Shown piece after piece: positions 16,768-25,529 of a stretch of DNA of 64,000 nucleotides. The DNA is from Amycolatopsis bartoniae. GTDB lineage: Bacteria > Actinomycetota > Actinomycetes > Mycobacteriales > Pseudonocardiaceae. The stretch's first letter is position 1; every line of letters begins with the position of its first letter. Made by a program: the position numbers and the translations under genes. The stretch spans positions 310,001-374,000 of the forward strand of contig NZ_JACHWH010000001.1 in the NCBI RefSeq assembly GCF_014191255.1, read 5' to 3'. Below the pieces are notes generated by a model. It saw nothing but the letters and a program-made list of their open reading frames with translations, had not been told where the DNA came from and ran no database searches.

Positions 16768-17607
16768 TCAGAACAAGGTCAACGGATCCGTGGGGAGCGG
16801 TTCGGGGAGCGGCGCGACCTCGGGAACGCGGGCTCGCACCTCCTCGTGGAAGCGACGTGCGAGGGCCAGCGCCCCGGCGTTGTCGGGGGTGTGGACGAAG
16901 ATCGTCGGGGAGCGGCCCTCCCGCAACCAGCGGACGACCGTGTCGAGCCAGTGCTGCCAGCCCTCGGCCGTGCGCGCGTCGTCGTCGCGGCCGATGTACC
17001 TGACGACCGGGTGCGTGGTGAGTGCGTGCGACCGGCGGGGCAGGCGCGGCTTCTTCTGCCAGGCCTCCTCCTCCGCCGCGCTGGTCGGCGGTGCGCCGAA
17101 CAGGACCGTGGTGTCGAACAGCACCTGTTCGGCGCCGACGGCGTCGAGCGCCTCCGCCAGCCGCGCCGACCAGCGCTCGTCCTCGAAGAACGCGGGGTGG
17201 CGGACCTCGACCGCCTTGCGGCGCTCACGCGGCAGCCTGCGCAGGAAGGCCGCCAGCACGTCGAGGTCCGTCGGCCCGAACGACGCGGGCAGCTGCACCC
17301 ACAGCGCGTGCACCCGTTCCCCGAGCGGTTCGATCGTGTCCAGGAAGGCCCGGACCGGCCCGGCGACGTCGGCGAGCCGGCGTTCGTGCGTGACGAGTTT
17401 CGGCAGCTTGAGCAGGAAGCGGAACTCCGGCGGCGTCTGCTCCACCCACGACGCGACGGTGCTCGCCGCCGGGGTGGCGTAGAACGTCGTGTTGCCCTCC
17501 ACCGCGTTGCAGTGGCTCGCGTACGAGCGGAGGCGTTCGCGCGACGGCAGCTCCCGCCCCGGCCACGCCGGGTGGGTCCACATCGCGCAGCCGACGTGCA
17601 CCTCCAT
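16768..17607 (-). CDS. DUF72 family protein (YecE-like TIM barrel)
   Basis: A 279-residue member of the DUF72 family, a TIM-barrel fold of unknown activity. Recognisable parts are the opening VHVGCAMWTHPAWPG, the NTTFYATP strand, FRFLLKLPKLVTHERR, VEVRHPAFF and the late TIFVHTPDNAGALA. The ATG at 17607 gives the standard N-terminus; 25 further upstream codons are open but reach into the ABC transporter stop region. It lies 19 nt after the ABC exporter gene and probably forms the tail of the TetR-ABC-DUF72 transcript. No signal peptide or membrane segment. Confidence 0.9.
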   Translation of the reverse strand: MEVHVGCAMWTHPAWPGRELPSRERLRSYASHCNAVEGNTTFYATPAASTVASWVEQTPPEFRFLLKLPKLVTHERRLADVAGPVRAFLDTIEPLGERVHALWVQLPASFGPTDLDVLAAFLRRLPRERRKAVEVRHPAFFEDERWSARLAEALDAVGAEQVLFDTTVLFGAPPTSAAEEEAWQKKPRLPRRSHALTTHPVVRYIGRDDDARTAEGWQHWLDTVVRWLREGRSPTIFVHTPDNAGALALARRFHEEVRARVPEVAPLPEPLPTDPLTLF

Positions 17608-17626
17608 GCCCCGGAGGCTACCCACC

Positions 17627-19576
17627 TCAGTCGTCGAGATAAGCCGCCGCCTGGAGGGTGAACAGGTCGGCGTAGTCGCCACCCAGGCGCATCAGCTCCT
17701 CGTGCGTGCCCTGCTCCGCCAGCTTCCCGTGGTCGAGCAGCAGGATCTTCTCCGCCTGCCGGACCGTCGAGAACCGGTGCGAGATGTAGAGCGTCGTCCG
17801 GCCCGCGGCCAGCGCCCGCAGGCGCGCGAACAGGTCGTGCTCCGCCTGCGCGTCCAGCGCCGACGTCGGCTCGTCGAGGATCAGCAGCGGCACGTCCCGC
17901 ATGAACGCCCGCGCCAGCGCCACCTTCTGCCACTCCCCGCCGGACAGGCTCACGCCCTGGTCGAACCACCGGCCCAGCGGGCTGTCGTACCCCTTCGGCA
18001 GCCGCTCGATCCGCTCGGCCGCACCCGCCCGGTGCGCCGCGTTCTCGATCCGCGGGCGGTCCTCCAGCGCGGTCAGCTCGCCGAGCCCGATGTTCTCCGC
18101 CGCCGTGCCCTGGTACGTCACGTAGTCCTGGAACATCGCGCTGATCAGCGTGCGCAGCTGCGTCGGGTCGAACTCGCGGATGTCCACGCCGTCGAGCAGG
18201 ATCCGGCCGCCCGTCGGGTCGTAGAGCCGGCACAGCAGCTTGATCAGCGTCGACTTCCCGGCCCCGTTGCGGCCCACCACGGCGACCGTCTCCCCGGGCC
18301 GGATCTCGAAGCTCACCGCGTCCAGCGCCGGTTCCGCCGCGCCGGGGTAGGTGAACGACACGTCCTGGAACTCGACGTGCCCGCGCACCCGTTCCGGCAG
18401 CGGCCGCGGCCGTTCGGGCGCGGTGATCTCCGGTCGCGTGCCGAGGAACTGGTACAGCGTGTCGAGGTACAGGTTGTTCTCGTACATCCCGGCGAACCCG
18501 GTGAACAGCCCCGACACGGCCGTCTGCACCGCGGCCGCCGCGCTCGTGTACAGCGCCAGGTCGCCGATGGTCAGCCGCCCGTGCACCGCTTCCAGCGCGA
18601 TGTACAGCGCGATGCCCGAAGCCGCCGCAGTCGACAGGAGGCTCCACGCCGAGCCGACGAGGTTGCGCCTCGTCGTCAGCTTGCGCTCGCGCGTGTAGTA
18701 AGCCTTGCCGAGCCGCTGGAACCGGTCCACCAGGTAGTTCCCGAGCCCGAAGAGCTTCGTCTCCTTGGCGTAGGTGTCGGTGGTGACGAGGTTGTTCAGG
18801 TAGTCCATGCGCCGCCGGATCGGAGACACGTACAGCGCCAGCATGAAGGCCCGCGATCCGTACTTCGACTGCGAGACGAACGCGGGAATCGGCGCCACCA
18901 GCGCGACCACGGCGAGCAGCGGGCTCACCGCGACCAGCAGCGCGACCATGCTCGCGAACGTGATCCCGGTGCGCACCAGGCCCAGCGCCGACGTCAGCAT
19001 CGACAGCGGCCGCGACGGCGCCTCCTGCGACGCCTGGCGCAGCAGGTCGTAGGACTCCGAACCCTCGAAGAACGCCAGGTCCAGCGTCGCCGCGTGGGAC
19101 ATCACCTGGTGCCGGATGGTCAGCGTCATGCGCTCCTGCAACAGCTGCTGCGCCACGTTCGTCACGGCCGTGCTCACCGCGGTGAACGTGAGGACCCCCA
19201 GTTCCAGCAGCGTGATCTCCACGATCCGCTGGACCGATCCGTGCCCCTGCACCGCCGCGACCACCGCGTCCAGCAGCAGTTTCGAGATGTACGCGGTGAG
19301 CGTCGGCAGCACCCCACTGACCACTGTGGACAGTGTGATCAGTACCGTCAGCACCCGGCTGGCCTGCCACGTCAGCCGGATCACCTTGGGCAGCCCGCGC
19401 ACCGTGCCGCCCGCGGACGTGCGGAACCGGTGCAGCCGCGCCCGCAGGTCCTTCGGCTCGTCGGCGGGCTTCGGGTCCGGGATCTCGATCGGGCCGGTCA
19501 GCCCGCTGTCCGGCACCGTGCTGCTGACCTGCCGCAACCGCCGTCTCAGCCCGAGCGGCGGGCCTCCTCCGTGCAT
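17627..19576 (-). CDS. ABC exporter, fused transmembrane and ATP-binding domains
   Basis: A 649-residue half-transporter. About 80 N-terminal residues precede a six-helix transmembrane domain (about 85-370); the nucleotide-binding domain fills 400-640 with Walker A VVGRNGAGKSTLIKLL, signature LSGGEWQKVALARAF, Walker [14 protein letters not shown] and the switch His in YISHRFST. It would work as a homodimer, or with an unknown partner. Start ATG overlaps the TetR stop as TGATG, so expression is coupled to the repressor. Together with the palindrome upstream of tetR this is a self-regulated efflux operon; the exported compound is unknown. Confidence 0.93.
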   Translation of the reverse strand: MHGGGPPLGLRRRLRQVSSTVPDSGLTGPIEIPDPKPADEPKDLRARLHRFRTSAGGTVRGLPKVIRLTWQASRVLTVLITLSTVVSGVLPTLTAYISKLLLDAVVAAVQGHGSVQRIVEITLLELGVLTFTAVSTAVTNVAQQLLQERMTLTIRHQVMSHAATLDLAFFEGSESYDLLRQASQEAPSRPLSMLTSALGLVRTGITFASMVALLVAVSPLLAVVALVAPIPAFVSQSKYGSRAFMLALYVSPIRRRMDYLNNLVTTDTYAKETKLFGLGNYLVDRFQRLGKAYYTRERKLTTRRNLVGSAWSLLSTAAASGIALYIALEAVHGRLTIGDLALYTSAAAAVQTAVSGLFTGFAGMYENNLYLDTLYQFLGTRPEITAPERPRPLPERVRGHVEFQDVSFTYPGAAEPALDAVSFEIRPGETVAVVGRNGAGKSTLIKLLCRLYDPTGGRILLDGVDIREFDPTQLRTLISAMFQDYVTYQGTAAENIGLGELTALEDRPRIENAAHRAGAAERIERLPKGYDSPLGRWFDQGVSLSGGEWQKVALARAFMRDVPLLILDEPTSALDAQAEHDLFARLRALAAGRTTLYISHRFSTVRQAEKILLLDHGKLAEQGTHEELMRLGGDYADLFTLQAAAYLDD

Positions 19577-20157
19577 CACTTGGCGGTCACCGCCCCGTGC
19601 AGGAACACGTCGACGAGCTCCTCGACGGCGACGACGTGCTGGTCGCTCCGGGTCCGGCTGAGCAACAGCGACATGAAGAGGCCGCCGAGCTGCTCGGGAG
19701 ACAGCCGTAGCCGATCGCGTTCCGGTTCGAACAGCTCGGCGACCGCCTCGCGCATCCTGGTGAACGACTCCTGCCGGTCGCCCTTCGGACCGCCGGATCG
19801 GCGCCTGCCGGACGCATGCAGGGCTCCCAATATCGCGCCGATGCGTTCCAGGTGCGCCGACAGCACGTCCGCGGCTTCGGTGAGCCGCTTCGCGAGCGGC
19901 TGGTCGAGCGGGATGTCCGCGAGCAGTTCGAGCATCCCGTCCGGGCGCAGCGCCTCGTGCACGCACGCCTCGACCAGCTCGTCCTTGTCCTTGAAGGCGC
20001 GGAAGATCGTGCCTTCGCCGATACCGGCCGCGCGGGCGATCTGGGCCGTGGTCACGGCGGCCCCGTGTTCGACGATGAGCGGCAGCACGGCCTGCACGAT
20101 CATCTTGCGGCGTTCCTCGGGGCTCATCCCCGGAGCGCGTCTCCTCACTTCGGTCAC
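19576..20157 (-). CDS. TetR-family repressor of the adjacent ABC exporter
   Basis: A 193-residue regulator. The HTH lies at about residues 20-65 (MIVQAVLPLIVEHGAAVTTAQIARAAGIGEGTIFRAFKDKDELV) and the rest is the helical ligand-binding domain, variable as usual. Its stop overlaps the exporter start (TGATG). A perfect 20-bp palindrome lies 14 bp upstream of the start codon and is its likely operator, so the protein probably represses itself and the exporter until a ligand, perhaps the exported substrate, binds. Confidence 0.93.
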   Translation of the reverse strand: MTEVRRRAPGMSPEERRKMIVQAVLPLIVEHGAAVTTAQIARAAGIGEGTIFRAFKDKDELVEACVHEALRPDGMLELLADIPLDQPLAKRLTEAADVLSAHLERIGAILGALHASGRRRSGGPKGDRQESFTRMREAVAELFEPERDRLRLSPEQLGGLFMSLLLSRTRSDQHVVAVEELVDVFLHGAVTAK

Positions 20158-20170
20158 GGCATCCAGTGTG

Positions 20171-20190
20171 CGGAGTGAGCGCTCACTCCG
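20171..20190. promoter_or_regulatory. Perfect 20-bp palindrome, probable TetR operator
   Basis: CGGAGTGAGCGCTCACTCCG is a perfect inverted repeat with no spacer, 14 bp upstream of the tetR start codon. Its length and GAGTGAGCGCTCACTC core are typical of TetR-family operators that overlap the repressor's own promoter. The match of this site to this regulator is by position, not experiment. Confidence 0.8.
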
Positions 20191-20203
20191 TCAAGCGGAC
20201 AAA

Positions 20204-20235
20204 CGAAAACCGGCCCCGTGCGGGACCGGTTTTCG
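20204..20235 (-). terminator. Intrinsic terminator of the E1-E2 operon
   Basis: Arms CGAAAACCGG (20204-20213) and CCGGTTTTCG (20226-20235), extended inward by CCCG/CGGG around a tiny loop, form a long stable hairpin 3 nt past the E2 stop. Read on the minus strand it is followed by TTTG, after the T-rich end of the arm. It insulates the dehydrogenase operon from the tetR promoter. Confidence 0.8.
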
Positions 20236-20238
20236 TGG

Positions 20239-21492
20239 TCAGTACGTGATAGCCATCGCCGGATCGGCCAGTATCGCGCCGACGTCGGCGAGGAACTGCG
20301 AGCCCTGCTGCCCGTCCACCAGGCGGTGGTCGAAGCTCAGCGCGAGCTGCAGCACCTTCCGGACGGCGAGCTGCCCGTCCACGACCCACGGCATGTCCTT
20401 GATCGCGCCGAAGGCCAGGATCGCCGCCTCGCCGGGGTTGATGATCGGCGTGCCCGTGTCCACACCGAACACGCCCACGTTGGTGATCGTGATGGTGCCG
20501 CCGAGCATGTCCGCGGGCGGCGTCTTCCCCTCGCGCGCGGTCGTGGTCAGCTGCTCCAGTGCGGTCGCCAGCTCCGCCAGTGACATCGCGTCGGCGTCGC
20601 GGATCTTCGGCACCACGAGCCCGCGCGGGGTCGCCGCGGCGATCCCGAGGTGCACGTAGTCCTTGTAGACGATCTCGCCCGCCGCCTCGTCCCAGGACGC
20701 GTTGACGTCCGGCGTCCGCTTCGCCGCCAGGCACACGGCCTTCGCCGCGAACGCCAGCGGGGTCAGCTTCACGCCCGCGAACGACGGGTGCTTCTTCAGC
20801 TTTTCCCGCAGCTCCATCATCGGCGTGACGTCGACGGTCAGGAACTCCGTGACGTGCGGCGCGGTGAACGCGCTACTGACCATCGCCTGCGCGGTGGCCT
20901 TGCGGACGCCCTTGATCGGCACCCGCCGTTCGCGCGCCCCGGCCTGGACCGGAGCGGCTTGCACCGGCGCGGCCTGCGTCGGCGCGGCGGCCCGCTGGAC
21001 GTCCTCGCGCGTGATCACGCCGTCGACCGAGGAAGCGAGCGCCCTCAGGTCGACGCCCAGCTCCTTGGCGAGCTTGCGCACCGGCGGCTTGGCCAGCGGC
21101 ACGTAGCCCCCCTTGGCGACGGGAGCCACCTCGGGCGCCTCACGGCGAGCGCGGCGCTTGGTGGTGACCGTCTTCGAGCCGTACCCGACGAGCGGCTTCA
21201 TCTCCTCCTCCGCCGCGGGCGCGGACCCGTTGACGGCACCGCCGTGCGGATCGACGTCTACGGTCAGGATCGGAGCACCGACCTCGACCGTCTGCCCGGG
21301 CTCGACGAGGACCTCCGTGACCCTGCCCGCCCACGGGATCGGCAGCTCGACGGCGGCCTTCGCGGTCTCCACCTCGCACACGACCTGGTTGACCGTCACC
21401 TCGTCGCCGGGCTTGACCCGGACGCTGAGGATTTCGGCGTCGGTGAGCCCTTCCGCGGTGTCGGCGAGCAGGAACTGCTTGAACTCCGGCAC
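20239..21492 (-). CDS. bkdC: 2-oxoacid dehydrogenase E2 (dihydrolipoamide acyltransferase)
   Basis: A 417-residue E2 with one lipoyl domain (1-80; lipoyl Lys45 in CEVETAKAAVELP), an Ala/Pro linker, a peripheral subunit-binding domain at about 125-165 (KPPVRKLAKELGVDLRAL...GVITREDVQRA), and the catalytic acyltransferase domain with the His-containing SFDHRLVDGQQGSQFL motif near the C-terminus. It moves acyl groups from E1 to CoA. GTG start 3 nt after the E1beta stop. No E3 gene is next to it, so it must share lipoamide dehydrogenase made elsewhere. The single lipoyl domain and gene order E1alpha-E1beta-E2 match the actinobacterial branched-chain complex (BkdABC of mycobacteria); a pyruvate role is not excluded. 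Confidence 0.88.
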   Translation of the reverse strand: MPEFKQFLLADTAEGLTDAEILSVRVKPGDEVTVNQVVCEVETAKAAVELPIPWAGRVTEVLVEPGQTVEVGAPILTVDVDPHGGAVNGSAPAAEEEMKPLVGYGSKTVTTKRRARREAPEVAPVAKGGYVPLAKPPVRKLAKELGVDLRALASSVDGVITREDVQRAAAPTQAAPVQAAPVQAGARERRVPIKGVRKATAQAMVSSAFTAPHVTEFLTVDVTPMMELREKLKKHPSFAGVKLTPLAFAAKAVCLAAKRTPDVNASWDEAAGEIVYKDYVHLGIAAATPRGLVVPKIRDADAMSLAELATALEQLTTTAREGKTPPADMLGGTITITNVGVFGVDTGTPIINPGEAAILAFGAIKDMPWVVDGQLAVRKVLQLALSFDHRLVDGQQGSQFLADVGAILADPAMAITY

Positions 21493-21495
21493 CCC

Positions 21496-22524
21496 TCACC
21501 ACCCCATCGAGCGGTCGACGGCGTGCAGCACCCGGTCCAGGTCCGGCAGGAAGTGCTCTTCCAGCTTGGCTGGCGGGTACGGGGTGTCGAACCCGGTCAC
21601 CCGCAGCACCGGCGCCTCCAGGGAGTAGAAGCACTCCTGCTGCACGCGCGCGGCGATCTCCGAGGCGATGGACGACTCCGACGGCGCCTCGCTCACCACG
21701 AGGAGCCGGCCGGTGCGGCGCACGGACTCGAACACCGGGCCGAGGTCCAGCGGCGAAAGCGTGCGCAGGTCGATGACCTCCAGCGAACGGCCTTCGTCGG
21801 CGGCCGCGGCCGCCGCGTCCAGGCACACCTTCACCGAGGGGCCGTACGCGACCACGGTGGCGTCGGTGCCCGCACGCAGCACGCGCGAGGCGAACAGCGA
21901 CCCCGGCGGCGCGGAAGTGTCCACTTCGGACTTCACGTGTCCGTTGTGGTACAGGCGCTTCGGCTCGAAGAACAGCACCGGGTCGTCGCACGCGATGGCC
22001 TGCTGGATCATCCAGTAGGCGTCGGCCGGGTTCGAGCACGACACGACCTTGAGCCCCGGGATGTGCGCGAACAGCGACTCCGGCGATTCCGAGTGGTGCT
22101 CGACGGCCCCGATCCCGCCGCCGAACGGCACGCGCACGACCACCGGCACCTTGATCCGGCCCTGTGAGCGGTAGTGCAGCTTCGCGAGCTGGCTGGAGAT
22201 CTGGTCGAACCCGGGGAAGATGAACCCGTCGAACTGGATCTCGCACACCGGGCGGAACCCGCGCACGGCGAGGCCGACCGCGGTGCCGATGATGCCGGAC
22301 TCCGCGAGCGGCGTGTCGAGCACGCGCTGTTCGCCGAAGTCCTTCTGCAGCCCGTCGGTGATGCGGAAGACGCCGCCGAGCTTGCCGACGTCCTCACCCA
22401 GGATGATGACCTTGTCGTCGGCCTCCATCGCGGCCCGCAGGCCGAGGTTCAGCGCCTTGCCGATCGTCAGCGTCTGCACGGCGGCGGGCGTCTCGTCCAC
22501 TTTGGACCTCACCGGGGCGGCCAT
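21496..22524 (-). CDS. bkdB: 2-oxoacid dehydrogenase E1 component, beta subunit
   Basis: A 342-residue transketolase-like beta subunit. Typical elements: LGLRAAMEADDKVIILGEDVG near residue 30, TPLAESGIIGTAVGLAVRG, PVVVRVPFGGGIGAVEHHSES and the C-terminal transketolase domain with VVSEAPSESSIASEI. It pairs with E1alpha to decarboxylate branched-chain 2-oxoacids (from Val, Leu, Ile) and feed branched-chain starter acyl-CoAs. Its ATG overlaps the E1alpha stop (TGATG), a sign of strict stoichiometric coupling. Confidence 0.9.
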   Translation of the reverse strand: MAAPVRSKVDETPAAVQTLTIGKALNLGLRAAMEADDKVIILGEDVGKLGGVFRITDGLQKDFGEQRVLDTPLAESGIIGTAVGLAVRGFRPVCEIQFDGFIFPGFDQISSQLAKLHYRSQGRIKVPVVVRVPFGGGIGAVEHHSESPESLFAHIPGLKVVSCSNPADAYWMIQQAIACDDPVLFFEPKRLYHNGHVKSEVDTSAPPGSLFASRVLRAGTDATVVAYGPSVKVCLDAAAAAADEGRSLEVIDLRTLSPLDLGPVFESVRRTGRLLVVSEAPSESSIASEIAARVQQECFYSLEAPVLRVTGFDTPYPPAKLEEHFLPDLDRVLHAVDRSMGW

Positions 22525-23732
22525 CAGCGCTCACCCGCCGTCGCGAAACCGTCGAGGTAGGAGAGGTACTCCTCGCGCTGGGCGTCGAGCACCGGGGAGT
22601 TCTCCGCGTAGACGTTGGCGAACACTCGTTCCGGTGGCGGTTCGGGCATGTTGAACGTGAACTCGCGCAGCTGCGCGGCGAACTCGTCGGCTTCGCCCTG
22701 GACCTGGTCGAAGTACGACTGGTCGGCGTGGCCGTTGCGGGCGAGGTACGCGCGCACGCGCTCGATCGGGTCCTTGAGCTTCCACGCCTCCAGCTCGTCG
22801 GAGAGCCGGTAGCGCGTCGGGTCGTCGGTGGTGGTGTGCGCGTCCATGCGGTAGGTGAAGGCCTCGATCAGCACCGGGCCGTTGCCGTGCCGGCACTCGT
22901 CGAGCGCCCAGCGCGTGACGGCGAGGCAGGCCAGCACGTCGTTGCCGTCGACGCGGATGCCGGGGAAGCCGTAGCCGCGGGCGCGCTGGTAGAGCGGCAG
23001 GCGCGACTGGCGTTCGGTCGGCTCCGAGATGGCCCACTGGTTGTTCTGGCAGAAGAACACCAGCGGCGCGTCGTAGACCGCGGACCACACGAAGCCCTCG
23101 TGCACGTCGCCCTGGGAGGTGGCGCCGTCGCCGAAGTACACGATGGTGGCCTCACCGTCCTCGTCGCCGACCTTCCCTTCGAACTTCTGGCCCATCGCGT
23201 ACCCGGTCGCGTTGAGCACCTGGTTGCCGATGACGATGGTGTAGGGGTGGAAGCCGTGGGCCTTGAAGTCCCAGCCGCCGTGGTCGGTGCAGCGGAAGAT
23301 GCCCATCAGGTCGCGGAAGTCCACGCCGCGCGCGTAGGCGACGCCGTGCTCGCGGTAGCTGGGGAACGCCATGTCCTGCGGCTTCAGCGCGCGGCCCGAG
23401 CCGATCTGCGCCGCCTCCTGGCCGAGCAGCGGCACCCAGATGCCCAGCTGGCCCTGGCGCTGCATGGCGTTGGCCTCGCGGTCGGCGCGGCGCACCAGCA
23501 CCATGTCGCGGTACAGCCCGCGCAGCGCCTCGCCGTCGATGTCCTGGACGTAACGGTCGAACTGGGGTGAAGCGACCCGTTCGCCCTCGGGCGTGAGCAG
23601 CTGGGTCAGCTCAGCGCCACCTTCACTCGTTGCTCGCAAACCCGCGATCACCTGCTCCGGGGACGGTTGTGCGGCCTCGGCCGCCGGTCCTTCGCCGGGC
23701 TCCGGGTGCGTCCACTGTTCGGGGGACGGCAT
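22524..23732 (-). CDS. bkdA: 2-oxoacid dehydrogenase E1 component, alpha subunit
   Basis: A 402-residue thiamine-diphosphate subunit. The ThDP/Mg motif GDGATSQGDVHEG...NNQW is complete, as are YREHGVAYARG and the phosphorylation-loop-like region YRMDAHTTTDDPTRYR. The ATG at 23732 has GAGGAG 7-8 nt upstream; the open frame runs 23 codons further, without a ribosome site, and is not used. First gene of the operon. An inverted repeat about 110 bp upstream may be its operator. Substrate class (branched-chain over pyruvate) is inferred from subunit architecture. Confidence 0.9.
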   Translation of the reverse strand: MPSPEQWTHPEPGEGPAAEAAQPSPEQVIAGLRATSEGGAELTQLLTPEGERVASPQFDRYVQDIDGEALRGLYRDMVLVRRADREANAMQRQGQLGIWVPLLGQEAAQIGSGRALKPQDMAFPSYREHGVAYARGVDFRDLMGIFRCTDHGGWDFKAHGFHPYTIVIGNQVLNATGYAMGQKFEGKVGDEDGEATIVYFGDGATSQGDVHEGFVWSAVYDAPLVFFCQNNQWAISEPTERQSRLPLYQRARGYGFPGIRVDGNDVLACLAVTRWALDECRHGNGPVLIEAFTYRMDAHTTTDDPTRYRLSDELEAWKLKDPIERVRAYLARNGHADQSYFDQVQGEADEFAAQLREFTFNMPEPPPERVFANVYAENSPVLDAQREEYLSYLDGFATAGER

Positions 23733-24101
23733 GCGCGTTCTCCTCGGTGTCGTGCCGCGAAGCCACTTGTGGCGGCCTCGGCGGGCGAGACCGGCGGCCA
23801 CCAGCGCATTCGGGTCCGAAGCGCTCGGGCAGCCGTCGGCCGTGACGGCTTTACGCCGTCATCCTGACACGAAGGAGGGGTCACAGGTCAGTACCGGTGG
23901 CTGATTTGTTGCTGAGAAACCATGGCTGAGCTGCGCAAACACTAGGACTACCGACGATGTGGGCGCCGAAAGTCGGCCTTGCACACGGGGTGTGAGCAGC
24001 CGGTTGGGTGGGCTCCGCGGAGCGTGTGCCGGGTGGGCGCTGCTGAACGGGAAGCGATCGTGAGCTGCGCCACACCAGGCAGGCGCTGGCAGAATGGCCA
24101 C
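23733..24101. other. Intergenic region between divergent E1alpha and dipeptidase genes
   Basis: About 370 nt without a supported gene. It holds the inverted repeat at 23843-23861 and a 12-bp palindrome GCTCCGCGGAGC (24012-24023), plus a CAGAAT -10-like box just before the dipeptidase start. Short open frames here lack coding signs. Confidence 0.6.
23843..23861. repeat. Inverted repeat TGACGGC-n5-GCCGTCA upstream of E1alpha
   Basis: Perfect 7-bp arms separated by TTTAC, about 110 bp upstream of the E1alpha start. It may be a regulator-binding site for the dehydrogenase operon or a weak hairpin. No adjacent regulator gene was found that would explain it. Confidence 0.4.
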
Positions 24102-25520
24102 GTGGATCAGACAACCGTGCGTGAGACCGTGTCCCGGCTGTGGGAGAGCGAGGTCGTGCCGAGCCTGTCCGGGCTGGTGCGGATCCCCGCGTTGTCCCAG
24201 GCGTTCGATGCCGACTGGGCTGCCAACGGCCACCTGCAGGCGGCGGTCGAGCACGTGCGGGGCTGGATCGCGGGGCGCGACCTGCCCGGCGCGACGCTGG
24301 ACGTGGTGCGGCTGGAGGGTCGCAGCCCGGCCCTGGTGGTCGACGTGCCCGCCACGCCGGGAGCGGAGGGTCGCGGCACGGTGCTGCTGTACGGGCACCT
24401 CGACAAGCAGCCGCCGGTGGGCGGCTGGTCCGAGGGCCTCGGCCCGTGGCAGCCGGTGGTGCGGGGCGAGAAGCTGTACGGCCGCGGCTCGGCGGACGAC
24501 GGCTACGCGGCGTACGCGGCCACGACGGCGCTGGAAGCGGTGCACGCGGCGGGCGGGCAGCACGCCCGGTCGGTGGTCCTGCTGGAGACGGGTGAGGAGT
24601 CCGGCAGCCCGGACCTGCCCGCGTACCTGGAGCACCTGTCGGCGCGCCTCGGCGAGGTGTCGCTGGTGGTCTGCCTCGACTCGGGCGGCAACGACTACGA
24701 GCGGATGTGGCTGACCACGAGCCTGCGCGGCATGGTGCACGTGAACGTGACGGTGCGGGTGCTGCGGTCCGCGCAGCACTCCGGGCTGGCCAGTGGTGTC
24801 GTGCCCAGCTCGTTCCGCGTGCTGCGGCAGCTGCTGGACCGGATCGAGAACGCGGAGACGGGCGAGATCAAGCTGGCCGAGCTGAACGTCGAGATCCCGG
24901 CGAACCGCCTGGATGAGACGCGGGCGACGGCCGCGGTGGCGCCGGGCGCGATGGCCCGAGCGTTTCCGCTGGTCGAGGGCATGCGCCCGGTCTCGGACGA
25001 CGAGGTCGAGCTGATGCTGAACAACAGCTGGCGGCCCACGTTGTCGGTGATCGGCGGGGCGGGCTTCCCGGAACCGGCGAACGCGGGCAACGTCCTGCGC
25101 ACCGCGACGACGCTCGCGCTGAGCTTCCGCCTCCCCCCGACGGCCGACTCGGCGGCGGCGCTGAACGCGGTGGAGAAGGCGCTGACAACGGACGTCCCGT
25201 ACGGCGCGCAGGTGGAGCTCTCGGGCGTCGAGCACGCGGGCGGCTGGAACGCGCCCGACCCGGCGCCCTGGCTGTCGGCGACGCTGGAGAAGGTGAGCAC
25301 GGAGGTCTTCGACGCCCCGTGGCGAGCAGTCGGCCTCGGCGGCTCGATCCCGTTCATGGGCCTGCTGGCGGAGAAGTACCCGCGGGCACAGTTCCTGGTG
25401 ACGGGCGCACTCGGCCCGGACTCGAACGCCCACGTCCCGGACGAGTGGCTGCACCTCGGACAGGCCCGCCGCGTGACGGAAGCGGTGGCGCACACCTTGG
25501 ACGCCCACGCGCGAGGGTAA
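24102..25520 (+). CDS. M20-family metallodipeptidase
   Basis: A 472-residue zinc peptidase of the M20 (carnosinase/CNDP-like) family. The metal-site motifs are in order: GTVLLYGHLDKQP (His), LYGRGSADDGYAAYA (bridging Asp), LETGEESGSPDL (catalytic Glu plus ligand) and VCLDSGG (Asp), with the final His in the GPDSNAHVPDEW segment. Residues about 210-330 form the dimerisation lid. GTG at 24102 is the chosen start: it gives DQTTVRETVSRLWESEVVPSL and lies 6 nt after a CAGAAT box, a leaderless pattern; the open frame upstream is noncoding. Cytoplasmic; likely cleaves dipeptides. Confidence 0.92.
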   Translation: MDQTTVRETVSRLWESEVVPSLSGLVRIPALSQAFDADWAANGHLQAAVEHVRGWIAGRDLPGATLDVVRLEGRSPALVVDVPATPGAEGRGTVLLYGHLDKQPPVGGWSEGLGPWQPVVRGEKLYGRGSADDGYAAYAATTALEAVHAAGGQHARSVVLLETGEESGSPDLPAYLEHLSARLGEVSLVVCLDSGGNDYERMWLTTSLRGMVHVNVTVRVLRSAQHSGLASGVVPSSFRVLRQLLDRIENAETGEIKLAELNVEIPANRLDETRATAAVAPGAMARAFPLVEGMRPVSDDEVELMLNNSWRPTLSVIGGAGFPEPANAGNVLRTATTLALSFRLPPTADSAAALNAVEKALTTDVPYGAQVELSGVEHAGGWNAPDPAPWLSATLEKVSTEVFDAPWRAVGLGGSIPFMGLLAEKYPRAQFLVTGALGPDSNAHVPDEWLHLGQARRVTEAVAHTLDAHARG

Positions 25521-25529
25521 TGACCTCTC

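Noticed and set aside
16779-19370. An 863-codon open frame overlapping the ABC exporter and DUF72 genes
   Set aside because: It is out of frame with both proteins on the same strand and lacks domain motifs.
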